Below, one piece after another: positions 9,134 through 18,274 of a stretch of DNA of 64,000 nt. The DNA lies in assembly GCF_000765145.1 (NCBI RefSeq), contig NZ_JMGA01000011.1, positions 27,151 to 91,150 of the forward strand. The letters run 5' to 3'. This DNA comes from Desulfosporosinus sp. HMP52. Lineage in GTDB: Bacteria; Bacillota; Desulfitobacteriia; Desulfitobacteriales; Desulfitobacteriaceae. Every line of letters begins with the position of its first letter. Position 1 is the stretch's first letter. The translations under genes and the position numbers were made by a program. The notes beneath the pieces are model-generated. The model had not been told where the DNA came from and searched no databases. It saw only the letters and a list, made by a program, of their open reading frames with translations.

Positions 9134-10178
9134 AAGTTGCCCCTCCCTCTCTTGTGAGAATGTAGCGCAACATATCTTTGGCGTATCTGTCCTCTAGTGG
9201 ATTGTCTAGCATAATATGCAGTTCTTCACGTGGAGAAAGGTTAAGCATGGTTTGGGCGGCACGTAAGCGTACCCACCAATTACTGTCCCTAAGTAAGGGT
9301 CGTGCAAGAAGTGCTTGGTCAACTGCCCCGCTTGAGCTCAAAGCTGTGACGGCAGCTGCCCTAATTTCCCAGTCTGGGTTCTTCATAGCAGAAGCAATTC
9401 CTTCAAAAAAAGTTAGCTTCAATTGATTCCAAGCCCTTAGTGCTCGAATCTGAAGTTCATGGTCCTTGGAATAAAGAATATACTCTTTTAAAATGGCTTC
9501 TGCCCCTTGGTAGCCAAAATGTGCCAGCACAGCTAAGGCCAAACGTTCAATTTTCGGTGAGGTCTCTCCTTTGGATAATGCTGTTAGAAGTGCTGGGCAG
9601 ACTTCTTCTCCCATTTCTGCAAAAATGCTAACACCCAAGTGTTCAGTCCAGTCTGAGCGGTTTCTTAAAGCCTCTAAAACTCTAGGTAAATTCTGTAGAT
9701 CATTACGCGCTAAAGCAATAACTGAGGGATAAAACCAAAACATATTATCTGAATCGAGCCCAGTCTGGAGCAGAGGAAGAACTTGTGGTTCACGAATCAA
9801 CCCTAGAAAGTAGATAGCTTGGGCTTGTTCCCAATCCTTTGCGGAATTTGCCTCTTGTAAAAGCCGCTTTACTAGGCCAGAGTAGTGAGCAACTGCCACA
9901 AGTTTCTCAAATGATTCACCCTTTAAGGATTCTAGATAGGGAAGTAAAAACTCCTGCAGATAACCGAGTTCATGAGCAGGAATGCGCACTGCCCATTGGT
10001 AGGGAAGGATCTCCTCGGCAAAAAGTGATAAGAGGAAGGTTTCCATTTTGGCAAATGCTTGCTTGCGATGATAGTTATCCTTTTTGAACTTGAATCGCAG
10101 CCTAAGTATAGATAGAAAGATCAAGCCAGTTAAGACAAAAACGCACAATACAATAAGGGTAAGTATGGGAATTATCAT
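9105..10178 (-). CDS. HEAT-repeat membrane protein
   Basis: 357 residues. One N-terminal membrane segment (ILTLIVLCVFVLTGLIFLSIL) is followed by a cytoplasmic region built of HEAT-like helical repeats, seen as recurring units such as AQAIYFLGLIREPQVLPLL, ALLARPLLRDSNWWVRLRAA and NPDWEIRAAAVTAL. Such repeats are protein-binding scaffolds. Its position between a receiver protein and a polysaccharide synthase, with overlaps on both sides (4 and 29 bases), suggests that it links the regulator to the synthase at the membrane. That link is inference; no catalytic motif is seen. Confidence 0.85.
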   Translation of the reverse strand: MIIPILTLIVLCVFVLTGLIFLSILRLRFKFKKDNYHRKQAFAKMETFLLSLFAEEILPYQWAVRIPAHELGYLQEFLLPYLESLKGESFEKLVAVAHYSGLVKRLLQEANSAKDWEQAQAIYFLGLIREPQVLPLLQTGLDSDNMFWFYPSVIALARNDLQNLPRVLEALRNRSDWTEHLGVSIFAEMGEEVCPALLTALSKGETSPKIERLALAVLAHFGYQGAEAILKEYILYSKDHELQIRALRAWNQLKLTFFEGIASAMKNPDWEIRAAAVTALSSSGAVDQALLARPLLRDSNWWVRLRAAQTMLNLSPREELHIMLDNPLEDRYAKDMLRYILTREGGATCVIPTIHVL

Positions 10179-10561
10179 AAGCTAATACCTACAGGGGATT
10201 CCTTTTTGAGCATTATGAGAACAGTTTTAAAAAGCTGGGTTAAATCAACAGGTTTACTAAGAAAATGGGCATCAAATTCTGCTACACGAAGCTGATCAAC
10301 ATAACCAGATCGGTGAGATACGACTAATATTGGCAAGTAGGAGTAAGGTGAACAACGAATTGACCGTAAGAGGCTGAGGCCATCTTGTCCGTTTAACAGA
10401 AGTTCCATGATAAGTAAATCATAGTGGTCAGAGCTCAGTAAATTTAGTAATTCTTCATGATTGGCCATGACTCGAACGACATAGCCTAGGCGGGTAAGCT
10501 GACTTGCTAGTAAACGTGAAAAATAAATATTGTCGTCGACAATGAGGATGTTGTGTCCCAT
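10175..10561 (-). CDS. Receiver-only response regulator with Glu at the phospho-acceptor site
   Basis: 128 residues, a lone CheY-like receiver domain: ILIVDDN gives the acidic pair (Asp9, Asp10), SHRSG the conserved Ser/Thr region and LSKPVD the conserved Lys. The position that normally holds the phosphorylated Asp reads LIMELLLNGQDG, so residue 53 is Glu (codon GAA on the minus strand). Asp-to-Glu changes at this site often mimic the phosphorylated state in other receivers, so this protein may be locked on or work without a kinase. No output domain is present; it overlaps the HEAT-repeat gene by 4 bases and probably acts by protein contact. Confidence 0.9.
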   Translation of the reverse strand: MGHNILIVDDNIYFSRLLASQLTRLGYVVRVMANHEELLNLLSSDHYDLLIMELLLNGQDGLSLLRSIRCSPYSYLPILVVSHRSGYVDQLRVAEFDAHFLSKPVDLTQLFKTVLIMLKKESPVGISL

Positions 10562-10596
10562 ATTACCAAGCCTTTCTTTAGAATTACTTTAAAGAC

Positions 10597-10625
10597 ATCA
10601 TAAGCTATAGAGTTCTTTATGTCGA
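10597..10625 (-). promoter_or_regulatory. Possible promoter of the polysaccharide operon
   Basis: On the minus strand TCGACA (10625-10620), 17 bases, then TATGAT (10602-10597), about 36 bases before the response regulator start. The -35 is imperfect, so this is tentative. The remaining 10626-10916 stretch holds no feature I recognise. Confidence 0.45.
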
Positions 10626-10916
10626 TATTTATTTTGTACAATAATAGAGACAAGTGGTATTGGAAAGGAATGAACAATAAAACAAATTTATTGTAGGATT
10701 GTGTGGAAGTATTTAGGGAATTTTGGTTATATTTTGAGACAAAATGGAAAGGATTTGATTTTCGAAAGATTATATCTATCGCATATCTGAGAAAATACTT
10801 GGCAAGACCCTAGCCAAAATATCCGGAATCTTAAAGTCCTTGGGACAAAAGGAAAGAATCCACGTTTTGGCTGTTAAGTCTATGCCTTAATTGGGAATTG
10901 TTAATTCAATAACAAA

Positions 10917-10959
10917 GGGGCTGATGCTCTACGAACAGAGTTCGTAGAGCATCGGCCCC
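10917..10959. terminator. Terminator downstream of the DUF378 gene
   Basis: A 19-bp stem with one G-T pair (10917-10935 with 10941-10959), 5-nt loop. On the minus strand it is followed by CTTTGTTATT, so it best serves the DUF378 gene. Confidence 0.75.
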
Positions 10960-11011
10960 TCGTTTATTAATTAATGAAAATTAAGTTGTGAAAATGATCA
11001 AGATTACGATC

Positions 11012-11227
11012 TCACCTAACTTTATTATTTTCAAAAAGGAAAGAGATAGAGTAAACCCCTGCTATACCTACTAGTGTATAAATAATTCTACTTAATCCAG
11101 ATGAGGACCTTAGTGTATCTCCGCCAAAAAGAGTAGTGACAAGGTCCCATTGAAAGACGCCGACTAACAACCAGTTTATAGCTCCGATAATCACAAGTAT
11201 TAAAGCAGTTTTTGACAACCAATTCAT
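11012..11227 (-). CDS. DUF378 small membrane protein
   Basis: 71 residues with two membrane helices. The sequence LILVIIGAINWLLVGVFQWDLV followed by a short polar loop and IIYTLVGIAGVYSI is typical of the DUF378 family, in which the NWLLVG motif is characteristic. The molecular role of the family is unknown. A GGGGGAAAC tract precedes the ATG, and a strong hairpin follows the gene, so it is monocistronic. Confidence 0.88.
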   Translation of the reverse strand: MNWLSKTALILVIIGAINWLLVGVFQWDLVTTLFGGDTLRSSSGLSRIIYTLVGIAGVYSISFLFENNKVR

Positions 11228-11551
11228 TAAAGTTTCCCCCTTAAAATTATAGTATAAGCATATCTCTATTATTGGTATATTTTAGTATTTTATACTCGCT
11301 CATAGATCCCGATTTCTCGAATAACCTAGGCAAACGATCCGGCCTTTTTCTTTTATTTTAGAATATTCAGCTAAAGTTGAAGGAATACAAGCAAAAATGT
11401 GGAACAAATCATTAAGAAAACTTGTTTTGATTATCTTGTCTTTGAAGAACAATCTAATTAGCTAGAGTTTCATATAATTTCCATAGAAGCTGGGGACTTC
11501 CATGGAGTTATTAATAAAAGAAATTGATTAAGTATGAATGAGGTGAGACCC

Positions 11552-13687
11552 ATGTTTAACGCTTTCAATTCTTTAAAACAATTTTTTGAACCTGAATCAA
11601 TAGCTATTCTCGGAGCTTCAAGTGATACAACTAAACCTAGCTCAAAACCCCATGTTTCGCTGATAAACAGAGGATATAAAGGTAAGATTTATCCTGTTAA
11701 CCCAAAATACAAAGAAATATTTGGCCACAAATGTTACCCTTCTTTGGCAGATATACCTGGTAAAGTGGATTTGGTAATAATCTCAATACCTGCTCAAGGA
11801 GTCTATACCGCTTTGGAACAGTGCATTGCCAAAGGTATTTGCACAGCAGTCATTTTCAGTTCGGGATTTGCAGAAACCGGTTTAGAGGGGCGTATACTTC
11901 AGGACAAAATCACAGCGTTGGCTAAGGAGTCCGGTATTCGACTATGCGGACCTAATAGCGTCGGGTTGATTAATACCATTAACGGAGTTATGGCTTCTTT
12001 TGCTCATATTGTAGATATTCCAGACGTAGCTTCGAAATCTGTAGGTTTTGTTACCCAAAGCGGCGCTTATGGTGTTTTGATCTATGCTCAGGCACTTGCC
12101 AACGGTATTGGATTTAATTATTTCGTTAGTGTGGGCAATGAAGCGGACACGGAATTTGCTGATTTTTTAGGATATATGATTCATGATAGCGCCACCAAGC
12201 TGGTAGGAGGATATCTTGAGGGTGCGAGAGATGGGGCGAAATTACGCAGAGTGGCTGAGGAAGCAGCGAAACTTGAAAAACCCATAATGATTATGAAAGT
12301 GGGGCGAAGTAAGGTTGGAGCAAAGGCTGCCTCCTCACATACCGGGTCTCTGGCAGGGGTCGACCAGATCTATGACGGTTTTTTTAAACAAACAGGGATC
12401 ATCAGAATTGATGGGTACGAAGAGATGATTGCTTTTGCCCCATTTACTTCAGCAGGCCGATTACCTCAGGGAAAAAACGTTGCCATAGTGAGCATTTCCG
12501 GTGGTATCGGAATTACTCTAGCCGATGCGTGCGAGGGGCTGGGTTTAACTCTTCCCATGCTTAAAGAAAGCACTATGGCAAAGATGAAAGAGGTTCTTCC
12601 TTTCTTCGCATCTGCCCAGAACCCCATCGATATGACAGGCAAGTTCATGACTCATCCCCATATACTATTGACCTGCTTAAATGCTTTACTTGAGGATGAT
12701 AACATAGATATTATTTTTGCAAACTTTGAATTATATGAACCATACGGAGTTGAAATTGCCCGAGGAATTATTGATATTTATAACTCTACCAGTAAGACCA
12801 TAGTCCTTAATCCCTGGGTTTACCCCGGTACTGACGAAGGCGAAGGGGTCAGAGAACTGCGTAGGGCCGGGTTGCCTGTGTTCTTTAATCCAACCTTGAC
12901 AGTTCGTGCACTCGCTCAGATGGCAGATTATGCCGAGTTTCTGCGTAAACGGAAAAATAGAGAATATCAAATACCTGTTATAAATCAAGGGGAAAGAAGC
13001 AAAGTTGAGTTAAATGGCTTAGCAGGTGTTTTAAGCGAAGGGATATCTAAGAACCTCCTAGCCAGTTTCGGCATTCCGGTTACCAAGGAAAGCTTGGCCC
13101 AAAATGAGGATGAAGCTGCTTTCATGGCTGGGCAGATAGGATATCCTGTAGTTCTCAAGGTGGATTCACCGGATATTCCTCACAAAACCGAAGCCAATGC
13201 TTTAATGCTTAATCTGTCCTCGGAAGAAGAAGTAAGAAGGGCGTACAAGCTTGTACTGCAAAATGCAAAAAAACATAAGCCGGATGCCAGGATTAACGGG
13301 GTGTTAGTACAGGAAATGTTGTCGGAGGGTATAGAAGTAATAATTGGGGTTACCAGGGACAAAGTATTTGGCCCAACAATTATGTTTGGCTTGGGCGGAA
13401 TTTATGTAGAAGTGTTAAAGGACGTTTCCTTCCGTGTAGCACCACTCAGTCCAGGAGATGCCCGGGATATGATAGAGGAAATAAAGGGTTTCGGGCTGCT
13501 CAAGGGAGTAAGAGGAAAGCCGCCCGCCGATTTAGATGCGCTTGTGGATGTAATTATGAAGGTATCTGCCATGGTAACGGAACTGAAGGATCAAGTTGAA
13601 GAGTTGGATATTAATCCCTTAATAGTATATCCTGCTCAAATGGGGGCTAAGGCTGCAGATGCTATGGTTGTTCTACGAAGCAGTTAA
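11552..13687 (+). CDS. ADP-forming acetate/acyl-CoA ligase, fused alpha-beta form
   Basis: About 711 residues. Domain order: CoA-binding Rossmann domain (SIAILGASSDTTKPS, GKIYPVNPKY), succinyl-CoA-ligase-like domains with the phosphohistidine loop SSHTGSLAGVDQIYDG, then a C-terminal ATP-grasp domain (FGIPVTKESLAQNEDEA, GYPVVLKVDSPDIPHKTE). Enzymes of this family interconvert acyl-CoA plus ADP and phosphate with free acid, CoA and ATP, and recover energy from thioesters. The ATG at 11552 is preferred to that at 11534 because GAGGTGAG lies just before it. It stands at the head of the demethylation island; its acyl group is unknown, so a direct role there is inference. Confidence 0.88.
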   Translation: MFNAFNSLKQFFEPESIAILGASSDTTKPSSKPHVSLINRGYKGKIYPVNPKYKEIFGHKCYPSLADIPGKVDLVIISIPAQGVYTALEQCIAKGICTAVIFSSGFAETGLEGRILQDKITALAKESGIRLCGPNSVGLINTINGVMASFAHIVDIPDVASKSVGFVTQSGAYGVLIYAQALANGIGFNYFVSVGNEADTEFADFLGYMIHDSATKLVGGYLEGARDGAKLRRVAEEAAKLEKPIMIMKVGRSKVGAKAASSHTGSLAGVDQIYDGFFKQTGIIRIDGYEEMIAFAPFTSAGRLPQGKNVAIVSISGGIGITLADACEGLGLTLPMLKESTMAKMKEVLPFFASAQNPIDMTGKFMTHPHILLTCLNALLEDDNIDIIFANFELYEPYGVEIARGIIDIYNSTSKTIVLNPWVYPGTDEGEGVRELRRAGLPVFFNPTLTVRALAQMADYAEFLRKRKNREYQIPVINQGERSKVELNGLAGVLSEGISKNLLASFGIPVTKESLAQNEDEAAFMAGQIGYPVVLKVDSPDIPHKTEANALMLNLSSEEEVRRAYKLVLQNAKKHKPDARINGVLVQEMLSEGIEVIIGVTRDKVFGPTIMFGLGGIYVEVLKDVSFRVAPLSPGDARDMIEEIKGFGLLKGVRGKPPADLDALVDVIMKVSAMVTELKDQVEELDINPLIVYPAQMGAKAADAMVVLRSS

Positions 13688-13773
13688 AATATTACTCGGC
13701 GGAACATATTAGGAGTCATCTTACGTGTCATTCAATTGCCTAGCAGAAGTACGAGTCAGAAGGAGATAGTGTT

Positions 13774-14430
13774 ATGAGTCTAAAAATAATAGCCTGTGAG
13801 GTTATAAAAGAAGAACTACTTGAAATTGCCTCAGGTCGGGATATTGATTTTGAGTTTCTTCCCCAAGGAAAGCATAATTATCCGGATAAATTAGGTCAGG
13901 AATTGCAGGGCATTTTGGATGGGTTAAGGGGTTATTCTCATGTTATCCTGGCCTTTGGTCTGTGCGGCAATGCAACAAAGAATTTACGGGCGGGTGATTT
14001 TAAGCTGACCATCCCCAGGGTTCACGACTGCATTCCCCTGCTGCTTGGCTCACAGGAAAGCTTTGATAAACATCACCGAGAAGAGGTAGGAACCTTGTAT
14101 ATGTCCTGCGGTTGGACAAACAGCGAAGGCTCTGTTTTAGGAGAGTATAAACGTACTGTTCAAAAGTATGGGGCCCAAAAGGCCGCTCGAATTTATGACA
14201 TGATGTATAATGGTTATAAGCGGGTATTATTTATTCGGACAGGACTTGCAAATGAAGAAAACTATCTGAAGATCTCCAAAGGGATCGGAGAATTACTAAA
14301 ATTGGATCATCAAATCATCCAAGGGGATTTGACATATATTAAAAGGCTAGTCAATGGGCCTTGGCCTGACCGGGAGTTTATTAACATTCCTGCCTACGGA
14401 AGCATTGATGAGTCTTATTTTATGAGGTGA
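13774..14430 (+). CDS. DUF1638 protein
   Basis: 218 residues. IIACEVIKEELLEIA, VILAFGLCGNAT, IPRVHDCIPLLLGS and TLYMSCGWT are hallmarks of the DUF1638 family, which recurs beside corrinoid proteins and methyltransferases of anaerobes. Conserved Cys and His residues (CGN, HDC, SCGW) suggest a metal or cofactor site. AGAAGGAGA precedes the ATG. It follows the acyl-CoA ligase by 86 bases, and a hairpin separates it from the next operon. The function is unknown; the neighbourhood supports a part in methyltransferase metabolism. Confidence 0.85.
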   Translation: MSLKIIACEVIKEELLEIASGRDIDFEFLPQGKHNYPDKLGQELQGILDGLRGYSHVILAFGLCGNATKNLRAGDFKLTIPRVHDCIPLLLGSQESFDKHHREEVGTLYMSCGWTNSEGSVLGEYKRTVQKYGAQKAARIYDMMYNGYKRVLFIRTGLANEENYLKISKGIGELLKLDHQIIQGDLTYIKRLVNGPWPDREFINIPAYGSIDESYFMR

Positions 14431-14516
14431 ATCTCTAATTAGGCTATAAGGTTGAGATTGTCAAGGCACTGGTAAAAAGGGTAGTCCGGGGGTATGTCAG
14501 TATGAACAAAAATTCA

Positions 14517-14548
14517 AAATCCTCCAGAATCGAGTTTCTGGAGGATTT
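14517..14548 (+). terminator. Hairpin after the DUF1638 gene
   Basis: A perfect 13-bp stem (AAATCCTCCAGAA, 14517-14529, with 14536-14548), 6-nt loop, then a weakly T-rich tail. Confidence 0.65.
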
Positions 14549-14649
14549 ACTGTTTCTTCTGCTAATTAGACAGAATGGGGTTAAGCGGCAATAGCGTTAA
14601 AAGAGAACTTTAGTATTGGACAGTTATAACTAAAATAAGAATAGAACGT

Positions 14650-14717
14650 TTGACAAAATAAATTTTTGATTATAATATAAATTTAAAATATTCCTTTTGT
14701 TTATACCTGTATATATA
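14650..14717 (+). promoter_or_regulatory. Promoter with HutC-type operator-like site, corrinoid operon 1
   Basis: TTGACA (14650-14655), 17 bases, TAATAT (14673-14678). TGTATATATA at 14708-14717 lies about 25 bases past the expected start and differs by one base from the palindrome TGTATATACA found at two other promoters of this island. HutC-type GntR regulators are known to bind TGTA-N2-TACA sites. Confidence 0.6.
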
Positions 14718-14762
14718 AGAATAATTCTTGCAAAACCCTAAAATGGTTTGGGGAGGAAAAAG

Positions 14763-15443
14763 ATGAATGACTTTACAGAGATAAAGGAATCACTAGTCAA
14801 CTATGTGGAACAATTAGACGAAGAAAAGTCCCTGGAATTGGCTAGAGAAGCCTTAAATGCAGGGATTGATCCTCTAAGCCTCATTGATGTAATGAATGAA
14901 GGAATGAAGAGGGTAGGGATACTTTACGACTCTAAGGACTATTTTATTGCCGATCTAATCATGGCAGGGATGATTTTTAGACAAGTACTAGGGCTAAAGG
15001 AAATAACAGATTATTTCCATAGAACTAATCATAAAAAAATTGGAAAAGTAGTTATTGGAACTGTCAAAGGAGATATCCACGATATTGGAAAAGATATTTT
15101 CAGGTATATGTTAGAGGCCAATGGCTTTGATGTAATTGATCTGGGGGTAGATGTAGCGAGAGAAGTCTTTATTAAAAATGTCCAAAAGCATAGTCCGGAT
15201 ATCTTGGCCCTTAGTGGTGTTTTAACGAGTACCGTAGATGAAATGCGAGAAGTCGTAAAGGCTTTGACGGAAGTACAGCTTAGAGATAAAGTTAAGATCA
15301 TTATTGGTGCTAATCATCTTACGGAAAATTCTTTCAGGTTCATAGGTGCTGATGGATTTGCTACAGATGCTTCAGTAGGCGCCAAATTGTGTAGGGAATG
15401 GATGAATCTTGGCCACGGGCAAGGAGTAGAAGGTAATGGGTGA
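14763..15443 (+). CDS. Corrinoid (cobalamin-binding) methyl carrier protein 1
   Basis: 226 residues. A helical N-terminal cap domain (about residues 1-90) is followed by a Rossmann B12-binding domain with GDIHDIGKDI, in which Asp104-x-His106-x-x-Gly109 gives the lower-axial histidine ligand, then LALSGVLTST and IIIGANHL. Such proteins carry a methyl group on cobalt between a substrate-specific methyltransferase and a THF methyltransferase. The ATG at 14763 with GGGGAGG ahead of it is the proper start rather than the TTG at 14748. It overlaps the GntR gene by 8 bases. It lacks a partner methyltransferase in its own operon, so it may share the one at 19.9 kb. Confidence 0.93.
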   Translation: MNDFTEIKESLVNYVEQLDEEKSLELAREALNAGIDPLSLIDVMNEGMKRVGILYDSKDYFIADLIMAGMIFRQVLGLKEITDYFHRTNHKKIGKVVIGTVKGDIHDIGKDIFRYMLEANGFDVIDLGVDVAREVFIKNVQKHSPDILALSGVLTSTVDEMREVVKALTEVQLRDKVKIIIGANHLTENSFRFIGADGFATDASVGAKLCREWMNLGHGQGVEGNG

Positions 15444-16134
15444 TCCAGTTTATATAAAAATTGTCGAAGATATTAAAAAGAAAGTTAACAGTGCAGAATT
15501 GAAGCCCGGTGACACCGTTCCTCCTGAAGCCGCGCTTTGTAAAGAATATGGTGTTAGCAGAATGACGGTCAGAAAAGGGTTAGCTATTTTATCGAGTGAG
15601 GGATATATTTATTCTGTTCCGGGTAAAGGAAGTTATGTCCAAAAACCAGAAGTTAACAAATATACGTTATATTATGATGAGATGAATAACCCAATTAATA
15701 GTGTAGATAAGGCAAAATTGTTGGAAGTAACGATTATCATGCCCGATGAAAAATTAGCAGATGAGTTGCAGATTACAAGAAATAAGCATGTTATTATGAT
15801 TCGCAGGTTGTTCTATACTGATGGAAGCCCAGTAGCATACGATGTTAAATATCTGCTGTATAACAAAGGGATGCCTATTGTTGAAAAAGAGATTGAGCAG
15901 GCTACATTCCAGGAAATGGTGGCAAATTCTTTGCCTATTTTCGCAATAAAGAAGAAGATAAGTATTAGTGCAGAGATACCTAATGAAGATATTAAAAGAT
16001 TTCTCAATATCTATGATGATCTGGCTTTATTGGTAGTTAAACTGAAACTTTACAACAATGAGAATAAACCTATTGGGATAGGCTTTACTAGTTACAGGGG
16101 AGATTATATAAAATTACAGGGTAGCAGTGATTAA
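15436..16134 (+). CDS. GntR family regulator with UTRA domain (HutC type)
   Basis: 232 residues. The N-terminal winged helix (IKKKVNSAELKPGDTVPPEAALCKE, YGVSRMTVRKGLAIL, GYIYSVPGKGSYV) is classical GntR; the C-terminal 150 residues form a UTRA ligand-binding domain (VIMIRRLFYTDGSPVAYD, LPIFAIKKKI). It starts inside the end of the corrinoid gene, so it is co-transcribed with it. HutC-type regulators bind TGTA-N2-TACA palindromes, and such sites sit at the promoters at 14.7, 18.2 and 19.1 kb, so it is the likely controller of all three transcripts and of itself. The effector is probably the methylated substrate or a product, which is inference. Confidence 0.93.
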   Translation: MGDPVYIKIVEDIKKKVNSAELKPGDTVPPEAALCKEYGVSRMTVRKGLAILSSEGYIYSVPGKGSYVQKPEVNKYTLYYDEMNNPINSVDKAKLLEVTIIMPDEKLADELQITRNKHVIMIRRLFYTDGSPVAYDVKYLLYNKGMPIVEKEIEQATFQEMVANSLPIFAIKKKISISAEIPNEDIKRFLNIYDDLALLVVKLKLYNNENKPIGIGFTSYRGDYIKLQGSSD

Positions 16135-16180
16135 TTTAAGTCTCTTGGTCAGATGTTGAAGATATAGGGGGCGGAACATC

Positions 16181-18031
16181 GTGAACTATCACACAGTTGT
16201 TTTTCAACCAGGTGATGTGCTGCTGGAAGTGCCGGAAGGCAAAACGCTAAAAGAGGCCATGAATGATGCAGGTTTGGAGTTCGATTTTCCCTGCGGCGGC
16301 AGAGGAACATGCGGGAAATGCCGTGTCAGAATTTCTAAGGGATTGGCCGCACCGATTCCTAGAGAACAAGAGATAATTCAAGCTCAAGAATTAGATGAAG
16401 GTATTCGCTTAGCCTGTTTAACCACTGTAGTCAATGATTTGCTAGTTGAACTTCCAAACAAAAATCAACTTAAACACAATATCCTAATAACATCTGAGGC
16501 AAGGTCTTTCCAAATTGCTCCCCACCTGCAAAAACTGTATCTTGAAATTGAAAAACCCTCCCGTGAGGCTCACAGTTCTGATTGGCATCGCATAAAGGAT
16601 AGTTTAATAAAACAGGGCTACAAGGAGCGAGAATTGGAGTCGGAGGTTTCAATTTTCAGGAAGATGCCAGATGTGCTTAGAGAGGCGGATAACTGTGTCA
16701 CTGCGGTTATGTATGGAAGTGAAGTAGTTGGGATCGAACCGCTGGATTCCAGGAATACATTGCTGGGTATGGCCTTTGATATCGGAACCACTACTATTGT
16801 GGGCTATCTCCTCGATCTGTCTTCTGGGGAAGAGTTGAATGTAGTTTCGGCCCTTAATCCACAGACGGCTTTTGGGGCCGATGTTATTTCCCGCCTTACC
16901 TTTGCAAGCCATGAAGAAAGTGGCTTAAACAAACTGCACAACGCGGTGATTGAAGCTATTAATAAACTTATTGCCGAGGCAATCCAGAAGACCTCTATAG
17001 CAAGAGAGCAAATCTATGGAATCTCTATAGCAGCAAATACTTGTATGCATCATATCTTTTTAGGCATAAATCCTCAGAGCATTGCAGTATCTCCCTATGT
17101 TCCTGCACTCAGTGAGCCTTTGGTCTTAGATGCTTCAGACCTTAAAATTGACATTAATCAGGCAGGAAAGGTTTTTGTGCTGCCGAATATTGCTGGTTTT
17201 GTGGGGGCTGACACGGTAGCTGTGTTATTGAGCACTGAGTTGGATCAGAGTAAAGATATTAAGCTTGTTATTGATATCGGGACTAATGGCGAAATTGCCC
17301 TTGGCTCAAGAGAAAAGATAGTTGCCTGTTCAGCTGCAGCTGGCCCTGCCTTTGAGGGTGCCCAGATTAGTAGTGGGATGAGGGGCGCTGTAGGGGCGAT
17401 GGATCATGTTTATTATCGAGACAGGCTTGAGTATTCTGTCATAGGAGGCGGCAAACCTTTGGGAGTGTGCGGCTCCGCTTTACTGGATACCGTTGCCGGA
17501 TTAGTAGAACTTGGTATCCTAAATAAGAGAGGTAAAATCTTAGCGCCCGACCAATTAACAAATCCTGTGGCTCAAAGATTTAAGGAAAACCTTATTGAGT
17601 ATGAGGGACAAGTGGCCTTTCTGCTGGCTAAGGAGAATGAAACAGGGCATGGCAGACCCATTATGATTACCCAGAGTGATATCCGAGAACTTCAGATGGC
17701 CAAGGGGGCTATGGCTGCCGGGGTTAGAGTTTTACTGGATGCCTATGGGATTGTGGTTCAAGATATTCAAGAAGTACTTTTGGCTGGGGCCTTTGGAAAC
17801 TACTTAAACCCACATAGTGCTTGTGTCATAGGATTAATTCCTCCTGAGCTGGAAAGTAAGATTAAGATGATCGGCAATGCAGCAGGTACCGGTGCAAAGT
17901 TAGCATTGCTTTCGGCCAATGAATATGGAAGGGCAAGGGATATTGCTGAAGATGTAAAGTTTGTGGAATTAGGCAGTTACCCAAGATTTAATAGTATTTT
18001 TGGAGAATGCACTTATTTTAAAGTTCCATAA
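16181..18031 (+). CDS. ASKHA-type reductive activator of corrinoid proteins
   Basis: 616 residues. The N-terminal [2Fe-2S] ferredoxin domain shows CGGRGTCGKC plus a fourth Cys (Cys38, 44, 47, 79). A linker precedes a large ATPase domain of the DUF4445 type (MAFDIGTTTIVGYLLDL, LVIDIGTNGEI, LLAGAFGNYLN). These proteins, described as RACE enzymes in acetogens and Desulfitobacterium, use ATP and low-potential electrons to return accidentally oxidised Co(II) corrinoids to Co(I). The GTG start follows a GGGGGCGG tract. It lies 46 bases after the regulator, and a strong terminator ends the operon. It should serve both corrinoid proteins of the island. Confidence 0.92.
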   Translation: MNYHTVVFQPGDVLLEVPEGKTLKEAMNDAGLEFDFPCGGRGTCGKCRVRISKGLAAPIPREQEIIQAQELDEGIRLACLTTVVNDLLVELPNKNQLKHNILITSEARSFQIAPHLQKLYLEIEKPSREAHSSDWHRIKDSLIKQGYKERELESEVSIFRKMPDVLREADNCVTAVMYGSEVVGIEPLDSRNTLLGMAFDIGTTTIVGYLLDLSSGEELNVVSALNPQTAFGADVISRLTFASHEESGLNKLHNAVIEAINKLIAEAIQKTSIAREQIYGISIAANTCMHHIFLGINPQSIAVSPYVPALSEPLVLDASDLKIDINQAGKVFVLPNIAGFVGADTVAVLLSTELDQSKDIKLVIDIGTNGEIALGSREKIVACSAAAGPAFEGAQISSGMRGAVGAMDHVYYRDRLEYSVIGGGKPLGVCGSALLDTVAGLVELGILNKRGKILAPDQLTNPVAQRFKENLIEYEGQVAFLLAKENETGHGRPIMITQSDIRELQMAKGAMAAGVRVLLDAYGIVVQDIQEVLLAGAFGNYLNPHSACVIGLIPPELESKIKMIGNAAGTGAKLALLSANEYGRARDIAEDVKFVELGSYPRFNSIFGECTYFKVP

Positions 18032-18036
18032 CCTAA

Positions 18037-18100
18037 GGGCAAAATAAAGCAAGGACGAAGCACTATCTAGGTAGGCGCTTCGTCCTTGCTTTATTTGCCC
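18037..18100 (+). terminator. Strong terminator of corrinoid operon 1
   Basis: A stem of about 24 bp with one bulged A (18037-18061 with 18077-18100) closes the three-gene operon. Confidence 0.85.
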
Positions 18101-18188
18101 AAAAACACAACAATCAAAGCATAAAAGACTAGCTCAGGAATTTAATATTTTAAAAATTTACAATATTGGCTTTTGTGAAAAAGATAAT

Positions 18189-18241
18189 TTGACAAAAATA
18201 TTGAATATTGCTAATATATGAACAAGATACATGTATATACA
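18189..18241 (+). promoter_or_regulatory. Promoter and TGTATATACA operator of the methyl-THF methyltransferase gene
   Basis: TTGACA (18189-18194), 17 bases, TAATAT (18212-18217), the same -10 hexamer as at 14673. The perfect 10-bp palindrome TGTATATACA (18232-18241) lies about 8-17 bases after the expected transcription start, where a bound repressor would block the polymerase. Confidence 0.72.
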
Positions 18242-18274
18242 GGAATAGATATGCTTCGGGGAGGGATGTCTTTT

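Noticed and set aside
14679..14762. Cobalamin riboswitch before the corrinoid genes
   Set aside because: The leaders at 14.7, 18.2 and 19.1 kb are too short and lack the conserved B12-box; operator palindromes explain them better.
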